Source: Chionoecetes opilio (lineage: Eukaryota > Arthropoda > Malacostraca > Decapoda > Majidae). From it: a stretch of DNA of 64,000 bases. This document shows positions 1-10,680 of the stretch, piece after piece. The translations under genes and the position numbers were made by a program. Numbering within the stretch: position 1 is the stretch's first letter; every line of letters begins with the position of its first letter. Where the stretch lies: the NCBI GenBank assembly GCA_016584305.1, contig JACEEZ010018179.1:1-64000 (forward strand), given 5' to 3'. Below the pieces are notes generated by a model. The model saw only the letters and a program-made list of their open reading frames with translations. It made no database searches and had not been told where the DNA came from.

Positions 1-2833
1 TTTTTTTTTCTTTAACTGTAGTGTTATTGTATAAAACAAGTGTTTTATTTTTTATATTGCTTTTCCCCCTTTAAAATGGTTTTTCCATGTTTTAGCTAGT
101 TTTGGTGAAGAGTTTTTTCTACAAATTGAAGTATATTCCTCTTTATCTGTAGCTAAATAGCTTTTGATATTTGCTACAACTACATTTTACAAAATTAATA
201 GCGAAAAATATGTTTTTTCATGAAATTTAGGTATCAATTTTACTCCTAAAAACAAAGTTTTTTCAAGTTTTTTAAAGTATTTTTGAAGGGGCAAAAAAAA
301 GTCGAAAATTGTCATTATTTAGCTCTTTTTTTTTTATATTGTAATTAAAAATGTGGTATTAGAGTTGTTTATGTTATAAAATGCTATTTTAAACAACTGT
401 AAGCTTATAAATGGAGTTTGAGGTTATTCAGTGTGATACAATTGTATATTACAAGTGTTTTTCATAGTTTCTTGTATATTGTAGCGTTATATCATAAATA
501 AAAGGAATTTACCTTATGATAATGCTTTATACCCTCAAAATGTGTTGTTTTCAATGATTTTACCTAGGTATCGGTGAAATATAGCTTTTTTCCTACAAAT
601 TGAAGTATACAACCCTTTTTTTAGATTATTTTGCACCAAAGAAAAGCTTACATTACATTAGGCTAATAAATGGTTTTTTATGAGGTTATTTATTGTGATA
701 TAACGGTATATTGCAAGCGTTTTTCATAGTTTCTTGTAAACTGTAGAGTTATTGTATATATACCAGTAGTTTTACTTATCATATTGCTATATACCCATAA
801 AATGTAGTGTTTTCAATGATTTTAGCTAGTTATCAGTGGAGTTTTTTTTTCTACAAATTAAAGTATATTCCTCTATATCTGTAGCTAAATAGCTTTTGAT
901 ATTTGCTATAACTACATTTTACTAAATTAATAGCTAAAATATGTATTTGTTATGAAATTTAGGTATCAAATTTATTCATAAAACAACGTTTTTTCAAGTG
1001 TTTTAATGAATTTATGAAATGCAAAAAAACATCTCGAGCAATTGTCATTATATGCCCTTTTCTTGATAGAGAACATACAAATGTGGATATAGGGTGTTTT
1101 TCGCAAGAAATTGCTATTTTAACACTATAACTTATAAAAGGAGTTTGAGGCTATTTAATTGTGATACAATTGTATATTTACAAGTGTTTTCTTCATAGTT
1201 TCTTGTAAATTGTAGTGTTATATCATAAATAAAAGGAGTTTTCATTATTACAAATGCTTTACACCAGTCAAAATGTGTTTTTTCAATGTTTTAGCTAATT
1301 ACGGTGAAATAATCGTTTGTTTTCTACAATTGAGTATACAAGCCTTTTTTAGATTGATTTTTCACTCTGATAAGTAGCTTACATTACATTTAAGCTAATA
1401 AATAGAGGAGTAATAGGTTATTTCATGTGATATAACGGTATATTGTAAGCGTTTTTTTATAGTTTCTTTTATTTGTTAAACTGTAGTGTTATTGTATTAT
1501 ATAAAAGCAGTTTTACTTATTATAGTTTTATATACTTTTAAAATGTAGTTGTTTTCCATTATTTTAGCTAGTTATCATGGAAGAGTTTTTTTTTCTTCTA
1601 CAAATTGAAGTATATTCCTCTAATCTTAGCTAAATAGCTATTGATATTTGGTAGAACTAGTACATTTTACAAAATTAATAGCTAAAAATATGTATTTTTC
1701 ATGAAATTTAAGTATCATCAATTTTACTCATCACCAAACCTTATTTCAGGTGTTTTAATGTATTTTTAATATGCAACAAAAGTCGAAAATTGTCATTATT
1801 CATGCCTCTTTTTTTATACGAATAGAAATGTGGTTACTTATTGTTGTTTTTCGTTCGGGGGGGAAATGCTATTTTAAACTATCTATAAGGCTTATAAAAG
1901 AGTTTGGGGATTATTTACTGTGATACAAATTGTATAATTACCAGTGGTTTTTCATAGTTTTCTTGTAAATTGTAGTGTTATATCATAATAAAAATAGTTT
2001 TCCTTATTATAATGCTTTTTACCCTCCAAATGTGTTGTTTTTTCAGTATTGATTTTTAGCTAGTTATCGGTGAAATGGTAGCTTTTTTCCTAACAATTGA
2101 AGTATACCAATCCTTTTTTTTTAGATTAATTTGCACCTATAAGTAGCGTACATTACATTAAGCTAATAAATAGAGGAGTAAGAGGTTATTTTATTGTGAT
2201 ATAACGGTATATGGCAAGTGTTTTTTAATATTTTCTTGTAAACTGTTAGTGGTTATTGTATTATGTACAAGCAGAGTTACTTTATTATATTGCTTTATAA
2301 CCCTTAAAAATGTGTTGTTTTCAATGATTTTATAAATTTCGGTGAAAAACTTTTTTTCTACAAATTGAAGTATACAAGCCTTCTTTAGATTAATTTGCAC
2401 CTATAATAGCTTTCATTACTTAAGCTAATAAATAGAGGAGTAGAGTTTATTTATTACGATTAAACTGTATATGCAAACTTTTTCATAGTTTCTTTTAAAC
2501 TGTAGTGTCTATTGTATTATATACAAGGTAGCGTTTAATTATCATATTGCTATATACCCATGAAAATGTATTGTTTTCAATGATTTTAGCTAGTTATCAG
2601 TGAAGAGTAGATTTTTTTTCTACAAATTGAAGTATCTTCTCTATATCTGTAGCTAAATAGCTTTTGATACAACTACATTTTACAAACTTAATAGCTTAAA
2701 ATATGTATTTATTATGAAATTTAGGTATCCAAAATTTTATTCATAAAACAACGTTTTTTTCACTTTTTTACTATGTTGTATTTTTTGAAGGGCAACAAAT
2801 GTCGAAAATTGCATTCTTCAGCCTTATTTTGAT
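1..2833 (+). repeat. Satellite array, left domain: C-less A-B-D units
   Basis: Very AT-rich tandem repeat with no gene. The window opens inside a B module. Units start at the AAGCTT-like anchor near 401, 1129 and 1888, giving spacings of about 728 and 759 bp. In each unit module B runs straight into module D with no 156-bp C module between them (n=0), unlike most of the window. Shared landmarks are 'gtttgag' after the anchor, 'catagtttcttgta', 'caatgattttagctagtta', 'aatagctaaaatatgta' and 'gatagagaa'. The unit starting at 1888 carries an extra A/B hybrid module (2172-2419), then a normal B (2420-about 2690) and the first half of D, which is cut by the retrotransposon at about 2834. Small indels and homopolymer changes are frequent. 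The short reading frame at 2191-2400 on the minus strand is repeat sequence, not a gene. Confidence 0.93.
2172..2419 (+). repeat. A/B hybrid satellite module (crossover in mid-module)
   Basis: This module starts like B ('aagctaataaatagagg', then 'gatataacggtata') but ends like A ('gaagtatacaagcc', 'ttaatttgcacctata'). Its middle carries A-type 'tgtgttgttttcaatg'. It sits between a normal A and a normal B, so the unit reads A-hybrid-B-D. This is the expected product of an out-of-register crossover between the paralogous A and B modules. A second copy of the same type lies at about 5104-5367. Confidence 0.75.
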
Positions 2834-4000
2834 AATATCAATCATTGGGGCATACCTGGGGCGCGTCGCCTCGCCCACCGTACGACGCCACTCCCGGGGG
2901 GTCCACCACGCGCGATTCCATGCAGGCTCCTTTCCTACCAAGCACCCTCTCGACAGAAATATCCTTGCCCCAGCCCACGAGCCTTGTGGGCGCCGGACCA
3001 TTGTGCCCCCCACGCCGGATTGTCTCCTACAGATCAACCCGATGGGAAGGATCAGTTTCAGGTAAGGTGGACCACATGCCCATATAGCCGAATTTGGCGC
3101 TGACTGACTATGCTGGTCAATAGGCCTCGATTCAGTCTCACGGTGCATCAGCTAATTTTTACACGTACTCATCCCAGCGGATACCCATGATTCTGCGAAG
3201 AAACTTATTACCAAAGCATTGATTCGTCTCTTCAAGTCACTATTAGTGTCCATGTCTCACACCATAGAGTATGACAGGGGATCACAATCGACTTGAAATC
3301 CGGATCTTTGTCCTCCTGCACAGGTACCGACAACGCCAAATACTCCCCCTGAGCGAGTCCATAACACCGTGGCCATGCAATCCACCGTAATACTTCTTGA
3401 CGTGACCCCCTCATTATGGCTGCGCTACCAAGGTATGTAAACTTTCCAAGATCTCAATTTCCTCCGCCACACGCATTAACAGACTATACTGCTTCATCTA
3501 GTAAGTCTCCAAACACCTGGACCTTGGTCTTGAGGCAGGAGACCTCAATTCCCAGGCTTTGCCTCCTCGTGCAGCGCCTCCTAGAGCCATCACCAGGCCC
3601 TCCAGCGACTTTGCAGCAAAGATTACTGCACATCGGCAAAAAACAAGTCAGTGATCTTGGTGTTGTCCGACAGGATGCTCCACATCACTTTGATCTACAA
3701 CCCTTTCCAATACCCAGTCCTACAAGCCGTTGAAAATGGATGGGGCAGGACGCACCCTTGCCTCACTCCTTATCACAGACAAGAGCTGGATACACCTGCT
3801 CCACCACTTCATAGCACTCTCAGTCCCCCATAATACAGACCAGTTATCAAACCAATAGTCCTTGCAGGAATCCTCGAAGTCGCAGAAGATCCCAGGAGTG
3901 ACTCACGATGCACTGAGTCAAACGCCTTTACTTGAGATCACATAGCTGCAAGCATCCCCTGTCGAAAAACTCACGTCGGCGTTCCACCAGGACACGGGTG
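2834..4000 (-). mobile_element. 5'-truncated RTE-like non-LTR retrotransposon fragment
   Basis: An island of roughly 50% GC inside very AT-rich satellite, inserted in a D module. Satellite sequence ends at '...ttattttgata' (about 2833) and resumes with 'gatagagaa' at about 4001. Read on the minus strand it encodes the middle and C-terminal part of a reverse transcriptase of the RTE type found in animal genomes. The 5' part (endonuclease domain and N-terminal RT) is absent, as usual for target-primed, 5'-truncated LINE insertions. The 3' end, near 2834-2850, has a short 'atgattgatat' stretch instead of a poly(A) tail, which suits RTE elements that end in short tandem repeats. After the right edge 'gatagagaa' occurs twice (4001 and about 4038), so a target-site duplication or local rearrangement is possible but not cleanly defined. 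Confidence 0.85.
2858..3960 (-). pseudogene. Reverse transcriptase pseudogene (RTE-like, palm to C-terminus)
   Basis: Translated pieces on the minus strand, 5' to 3', show in order: a motif A-like AFDSVHRE (rc of about 3902-3925); VRQGC (3752-3766); the start of the catalytic FADD box (FAD at 3632-3640); GSRQEVLR, then CETWTL (3244-3258); RRIMGIRWDEY (about 3165-3200); HRETESRPI and RLYGHV (3073-3093); and WRRTVGEATRP (2858-2890). These belong to different frames, so several frameshifts and in-frame stops separate them. One frameshift falls inside the FADD box, where a single missing base removes the second aspartate from frame. The longest open stretches are 2771-3148 (which runs into satellite) and 3232-3414. 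The copy cannot make an active enzyme. Motif order matches the LINE RT palm, thumb and C-terminal region. How much of the damage is real decay and how much sequencing error cannot be told here. Confidence 0.82.
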
Positions 4001-5540
4001 GATAGAGAATAAAAAATTGGTAGAGACATTCATTTTTTTGATAGAGAAATAAAAAATGTGGAATATAGTTGTTTTCGTTAGGAAATGCTATTTTAAACTA
4101 CTATAAGCTATAATAGGAGTTGATGCTATTTATTGTGATACAATTGTCTTATTCACAAGTGTTTTTCATAGTTTTCATGTAAATGTTAGTATTATATCCA
4201 TAATAAAATGAGTTTTTTCCTTTTTATTATGCTGAAATATCCTCAAATGTGTTGTTTTTGCAATAGATTTTAGCTAGTTATCGGTGAAATATGCTTTTTC
4301 CAACAAATTGACGTATACAAGCCTTCTTTTAGATTAATTTTCACCTATAAGTAGGTTCATTACATTCCAGCTCATAAAATAGCGGAGTAAGGGTTATTTA
4401 TTGTGATATAACACTATAATTCAAGTGTTTTTCATAGTTTTTCTTGTAGACTGTAGTGTTTATTGTATTATATACAAGTATTTTAATTATTATTTGCTAT
4501 ATACCCATAAAATGTGCTGTTTTCAATGATTTTAGCTATTATCAGTGAAGAAGGGTTTTTTTTTCTACAAATTGAAGTATATTCCTCTATAAATAAGCTC
4601 TTTGATATCTGCATATCTACATTTTACAAAATTAATAGCTAAAATATGTATTTTGTTATGTCAGTTTAGGTATCACATTTATTCATAAAAACCAAAGTTT
4701 TTTCAAGTGTTTTAATGTATTTTTTGAAAGGGCACAAAATGTCGAAATTGACATTATTCAGCCCTTTTTTTGTAGGGAATAAAAAATGTGGAATAATAGT
4801 TGTTTGCGTTTAGGAAAATGCTATTTTAAAACTACTGTAAGCTTATAAAAGGAGTTTGAGGCTAATTTTACTGTATTACAATTGTATATTACAAGTGTTT
4901 TTCATAGTTAGAATGTAAATTATAATGTTGATCAAAATAAAAGAGTTTTTATCCTTTTTATAATGACCTTATACCCTGAAATGTGTTGTTTTCAATGATT
5001 TTTAGCTAGTTAGCGGTGAAATAAGCTTTTTTCCTTCAATATGAAGTATACAAGCTTTTTTTAGATTTTAATCTGCACCTATATAGTAGCATACATTACA
5101 TTCAAGTTATAACTAGAGGAGTAGAGGGTTATTTATGTGAATAACGGTATATTGCAAGCGTTTTTCATAGTTTCTTGTAAACTGTAGTTGTATTGTATTA
5201 TATATAAGTAGAGTTACTTGTATTATATGGCTTTATAACCCTTGAAAATGTGTTGTTTTCAATGATTTTAGCAAGTTATCGGTGACTATAGCTTTTTTTC
5301 TACCACAAATTGAGATATACAGCCTTTTTTAAATTAATTTGCACACCTATAGTAATTTACTTACCTTAAGCAAATAAAGAGAGGAGTAAGAGGTTCTTAA
5401 TGTGATATAACGCTATATTACAAGCGTTTCTTCTCACTTTTCTTGAAACTGTAGTGTTATTGTAATATATACCAGTAGTTGTGATTATTATATTGGATAT
5501 ATACCCATAAAAATGTAGTTGGGGTGTTTGCAATGATTTG
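4001..5540 (+). repeat. Satellite array resumed after the LINE: n=0 units and a second A/B hybrid
   Basis: Module D resumes after the retrotransposon. Units start at about 4105 and 4839, 734 bp apart, again with B joined directly to D. The unit starting at 4839 holds A, an A/B hybrid at about 5104-5367, and a partial B (from about 5368) that breaks off near 5540. No gene is visible. Confidence 0.9.
5104..5367 (+). repeat. Second A/B hybrid module, left-domain type
   Basis: Starts like B ('ataacggtatattgcaagcg') and ends like A ('gctttataacccttgaaaatg', 'attaatttgcacacctat'). It has the same B-to-A order and mid-module switch as the hybrid at 2172-2419, so both probably descend from one crossover that was then copied with its unit. 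Confidence 0.72.
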
Positions 5541-5720
5541 AAATTAATTTAAGTTATTCATAGTTTCTTGTACAGTGGAGTGGTATTGTATATATCAAGT
5601 AGTTTTACTTATCATATGCTATAAACCCATAAAATGTAGTGTTTTCAATGATTTTTAGGCTAGTTATCAGTGAAGTGCTGTTTTTTTTCTACAAATTGAA
5701 GTATATTTCTTGATATTTGT
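5368..5720 (+). repeat. Rearranged, partly duplicated B module
   Basis: A B module starts at about 5368 and runs to about 5540 ('cccataaaaatgtagttgggg'). It is then followed by 'tcatagtttcttgta' (about 5563), which belongs near the start of B, and a second pass through B. About two thirds of B is thus present twice with a ragged join near 5540-5565. This join also marks the change from C-less units on its left to C-containing units on its right. Confidence 0.65.
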
Positions 5721-8700
5721 AATCTAAATAGCGTTTGATATTTGTCTACAACTATATTTAAACAAATTAATACTAAAAATCGAATTTTAAATGAAATATA
5801 GGTTCAATTTTAATCTTAAACAACGTTTTTTCAAGTATTTTAATGTATTTTTGAAAAGCTAAAAAAATTCGAACATTGGACATTAGTCAGCACTTTTACA
5901 TAACTATATTTTACAGTATTATGAACCTTAAATTATGTATTTTTCATGAAATTTAGATTTTTAATTTTACTCTTAAAAACAACGTTTTTTTTGAAGTGTT
6001 TTTATGTATTTTGAAAGGGCAAAAAAATGTCTGAAAATTGACATTATCAGCCCTTTTTTTGATAGAGAATTTAAAATGTGTAATTTAATAGTTGTTTTTC
6101 GGGGTTAGAAAATGCTATTTTAAACTACTGTAAAGCTTACAATAGGAGTTTGAGACTCTATATTGTTTACAATGGGATATTACACGTGTTTTCATATTTT
6201 CTTGTATATACTAGTGATATACTTATAAATAGAAGGAATTTAACTTATGATAATGCTTTATACCCTCAAAATGGTTTTCTTTTCAATGTTTTAGCTAGTG
6301 TCGGTGATATATAGCTCTTTTCCTACAAATTGAAGTATACAATCCTTTTTTTAGAATAATTTCACCTATTGTAGCTTCATTACATAAGCTAATCCATAGA
6401 AGAGTAAGAGTTATTTATTGTGTAAAACGGTATATTGCAAGCGGTTTTCATAGTTTCTTGTAAACTGTCGCGTTATTGTTATATATACAAGTATTATACT
6501 TATCATATTGCTATAGAACCCATAAAATGTAAGTGTTTTCAATGATTTTAGTTAGTTATCAGTGAAGAGCTGTTTTTTTTTCTACAAATTTGAAGTATAT
6601 TTTTTTATATCGGTAGCTAAATAGCTTTTTGATATTTGCTACAAACTTAGTTTACAAATTAATAGCTCAAGACTATTATTTTTTATGAAATTTAGGTATC
6701 AATTTTAATCTTAAACACAACGTTTTTCAAGTATTTTACTGTATTTTTGAAAGGCTAAAAAATGTCGAAATTTGGACATTATTCGCACTTTACACAGCTA
6801 TACTTATAACAATATTATGATCTTAAAATATGTAATTTTTCATGAAATTTAGGTATCAATTTTAACCTTAAAAACAACGTTTTCAAGTTGTTTTACTGTA
6901 TATTTTAAAAAGCTAAAAAATGTCGAAACATTTAATTATTCAGCCCTTTTAGTTGATAGGGAAATTCAATTGTGGTATTATAGTTGTTTTCGTTAGAAAT
7001 GCTATTTTAAACTCTGTAAAGCTTATAATAGGAGTTTGAGACTATATTGTGATACAATGGTATATTACACGTGTTTTTCATATTTTTCTTGTATATTGTA
7101 GTGTTATCTCATAAATAGAAGGCATTTAACTTATGATAATGCTTTATACCCTCAAAATGTGTTCTTTTCAATGATTTTTGCTAGTTATCGGTGATATACT
7201 AGTTTTCCTACAAATTGAAGTATACAATCCTTTTTTTGTAATAATTTGCACCTATAAGTAGCTTACATTACATTAAGCTTATAAATAGAAGAGTAAGAGG
7301 TTATTTATTGTGATATAACGGTATATTGCAAGCGTTTTTCATTGTTTCTTGAAAACTGTTAGCGTTATTGTATAAGTAGTTTTACTTATCATATTACTAT
7401 AAACCCGTAAAATGTAGTGTTTTCAATGATTTTAGCTAGTTATCAGTAAAGAGCCGTTTTTTTTTTACAAATTGAAGTATATTCCTTTATATGGGTAGTT
7501 AAATAGCTTTTGATATTTGCTACAACTATTTTTTTACAAAATTAATAGCTAAAAATATGTAATTTTTATGAAATCTAGGTATCAATTTTAATCTTAAAAC
7601 AACTTTTTTTTTCAAGTATTTTAATATATTTTTGAAAGGCTAAAAAATTCGAAATTTGACATTATCCAGCACTTTTACACAACTATATTTAACAATATTA
7701 TGAGCTTAGAATATGTATTTTTCATGAAATTTAGGTATTAATTTTAATCTTAAAAACAGTTTTTTCATATTTTTTAATGTATTTTTGAAAGGCTAAAAAA
7801 TGTCGAAAATTGACATTATTCACCCCTTTTTTTTGATAGAAAAATTCAAATGTAGTATTATAGTTCTTTTCGTTTGAAAATGCTATTTTAAACTACTGTA
7901 AGCTTATAATAGGAGTTTGAGACTCTATATTGTGACACAATGGTATGTTACACGTGTTTTTCATAGTTTATTGTATATTCTAGTGATATCTCATAAATAA
8001 AAGGAATTTAACTTATGATAATGCTTTATACCCTCAAAATGTGTTCTTTTCAAGATTTTAGCTAGTAATCGGTGATATATAGCTGTTTTTCCTATAAATT
8101 GAAGTATACAACCCTTTTTTTGAATAATTTGCACCTATAAGTAGCTTACATTACATTAAGCTAATAAATAGAAGAGTAAGAGGTTATTTATAGTGTATAT
8201 AACGGTATATTGCAAGCGTTTTTCATAGTTTCTTGTAAACTGTAGCGTTATTGTATATGTACAAGTAGTTTTACTTATCATATTGCTATAAACCCCTAAA
8301 ATGTAGTGTTTTCAATGATTTTAGCTAGTTATTAGTAAAGAGCAGTTTTTTTCTACAAATTGAAGTATATTCCTTTATATAGTAGCTAAATAGCTTTTGA
8401 TATTTGCTACAACTATATTTTACAAAATTAATAGCTTAAAATATGTAATTTTTATGAAACTTAGGTATCAATTTTAATCTTAAAAAGCATGTTTTTTCAA
8501 GTATTTTAATATATTTTTGAAATGCAAAAAAATGTGAAATTTGACATTATTAAGCACTTTTACACAACTATATTAACAATATTATGAGCTTAAAATATGT
8601 ATTTACATGAAATTTAGGTATTAATTTAAATCTTAAAAACAATGTTTTTTCAAGTATTGTAATATATTTTTGAACGCTAAAAAATGTCGAAATCTGACTT

Positions 8701-10680
8701 TATGCAGCACTTTTACACAACTATATTATACATTATTATGAGCTTAAAATATGTATTTTTCATGAAATTTTGGTATCAATTTTAATCCTAAATACAACGT
8801 TTTTTAAAGTGTTTTTAATGTATTTTTGAAAGCTAAAAAAGTTCGAAAATTGACAATATTCAACCCTTTTTTTGATAGCGAAATTCAAAAAGTGGTATTA
8901 TAGTTGTTTTCGTTAGAAAATGCTATTTTAAGCTACTGTAAGCTTACAATAGGTGTTTGAGACTCTATATTGTAATACAATGGTATATTACACGTGTTTT
9001 TCATAGTTTCTTGTAAATTGTAGTGTTATATCATAAATAGAAGGAGTTTTCCTTACGATAATGCTTTATACCCTCAAAATGTGTTTTTTTTCAATGATTT
9101 TACCTTGTTATCGGTGATATATAGCTGTTTTCCTACTATTGAAGTATACAATCCTTTTTTTAGAATAATTTTGCACCTATAAGTAGCTTACATTACATTA
9201 AGCTAATAAATAGAAGATTAGAGGTTATTTTATTGTGATATAACGGTATATTGCACGCGTTTTTCATAGTTTCTTGTAAACTGTAGCGTTATTGTATATA
9301 TACAAGTAGTTTTACTTATCATATTGCTATAAACCCATAAAATATAGTGTTTTCAATGATTTTAGCTAGTTATCAGTGAAGTGTTGTGTTTTTCTACAAA
9401 TTGAAGTATATTTCTTTATATCTGTAGCTAAATGGCTTTTGATTTTTGCTACAACTATATTTTACAAAATTAATAGCTAAAAATATGTATTTTTCATGAA
9501 ATTTAAGTATCAATTTAATCTTAAAAACAACGTTTTTTCAAGTATTTTAATGTATTTTTGAAGGGCTCAAAAATGTCTAAATTGGACATTATTCAGCACT
9601 TTTACACAACTACATTTTACAATATTATGAGCTTAAAATATGTTTTTTTCATGAAATTTAGGTATCAATTTTAATCTTAAAAACAACGTTTTTTCAAGTG
9701 TTTAATGTATTTTTGAAAAATTAAAAAATGCCGAAAATTGACAATATTCAGCCCTTTATTTGAAAGAGAAATTCAAAATGTGGTATTATAGTTGTTTTCG
9801 TTAGAAAATGCTATTTTAAACTACTGTAAGCTTATAATAGGAGTTTGAGACTCTATTTTGATACAATGGTATATTACGCATGTTTTTCTTAGTTTCTTGT
9901 ATATTGTGGTGTTATCTCATAAATAGAAGGAAGTTAACTTATGATAATGCTTTATACCCTCAAAAATGTGTTCTTTTCAATGATTTTAGCTAGTTAACGG
10001 TGGTATATAGCTGTTTTCCTACAAATTGAAGGATACAATCCTTTTTTTAGAATAATTTGCTCCTATAAGTAGCTTACATTACATTAAGCTATTAAAATAG
10101 AAGAGTAAGTGGTTATTTATTATGATAAAATTGTAAGCCGTTGTAATTGCAAGATTGTAATTGCAAGCGGTTTTCATAGTTTCTTGTAAACTGTAGCGTT
10201 ATTGTATATATACAAGTAATTTTAATTATCATATTGCTATAACCCCATAAAATGTAGTGTTTTCAATGATTTTAGCTAGTTATCAGTGAAGAGCTGTTTT
10301 TTTCTACAAATTGAAGTATATTTCTTTATATCGGTAGCTAAATAGCTTTTGATATTTGCTACAACTATATTTTACAAAATTTATAGCTAAAAACATGTAA
10401 TTTTTATGAAATTTAGGTATCAATTTAATCTTAAAAACAATGTTTTTTCAAGTCTTTTAATGTATTTTTGCAGGGCTAAACAAATGTCGAAATTTGACAT
10501 TATTCAGTACTTTTACACAACTATATTTTACAATATTATGAGCTACAAATATGTATTTTTCATAAAATTTAGGTATTAATTTTAATCCTAAAAACAACGT
10601 TTTTTCAAGTATTTTAATGTATTTTTGAAAGGCTAAAAATGTCGAAATTGACATTTAAACAGCATTTTACACAAAATATA
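5541..10680 (+). repeat. Satellite array, clean block with n=1 and n=2 units
   Basis: Units start at about 6133, 7019, 7900, 8940 and 9829; the next starts at about 10877. Spacings are 886 (n=1), 881 (n=1), 1040 (n=2), 889 (n=1) and 1048 (n=2). The number of tandem C modules, each ending '...acacaactatattttacaatatta', accounts for the differences. Sequence agreement between units is high from about 6.6 kb to 10.65 kb, so this is one of the two best places to read the consensus. At about 10125-10170 there is a small local duplication around 'ttgtaattgcaag'. A minus-strand reading frame at 10457-10654 lies wholly in C repeats and is not a gene. Confidence 0.95.

Noticed and set aside
2799..3087. 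Plus-strand frames over the LINE fragment
   Set aside because: These are shadows of the minus-strand reverse-transcriptase pseudogene, which has recognisable motifs on the other strand only.
3416..3833. Plus-strand proline-rich frames in the LINE fragment
   Set aside because: Same reason: antisense translation of the RT region, helped by its higher GC.
4001..4046. Clear target-site duplication of the LINE
   Set aside because: 'gatagagaa' is present twice on the right side, but the left flank shares only 'gata' after a t-rich run. No clean duplication can be defined in this noisy sequence.
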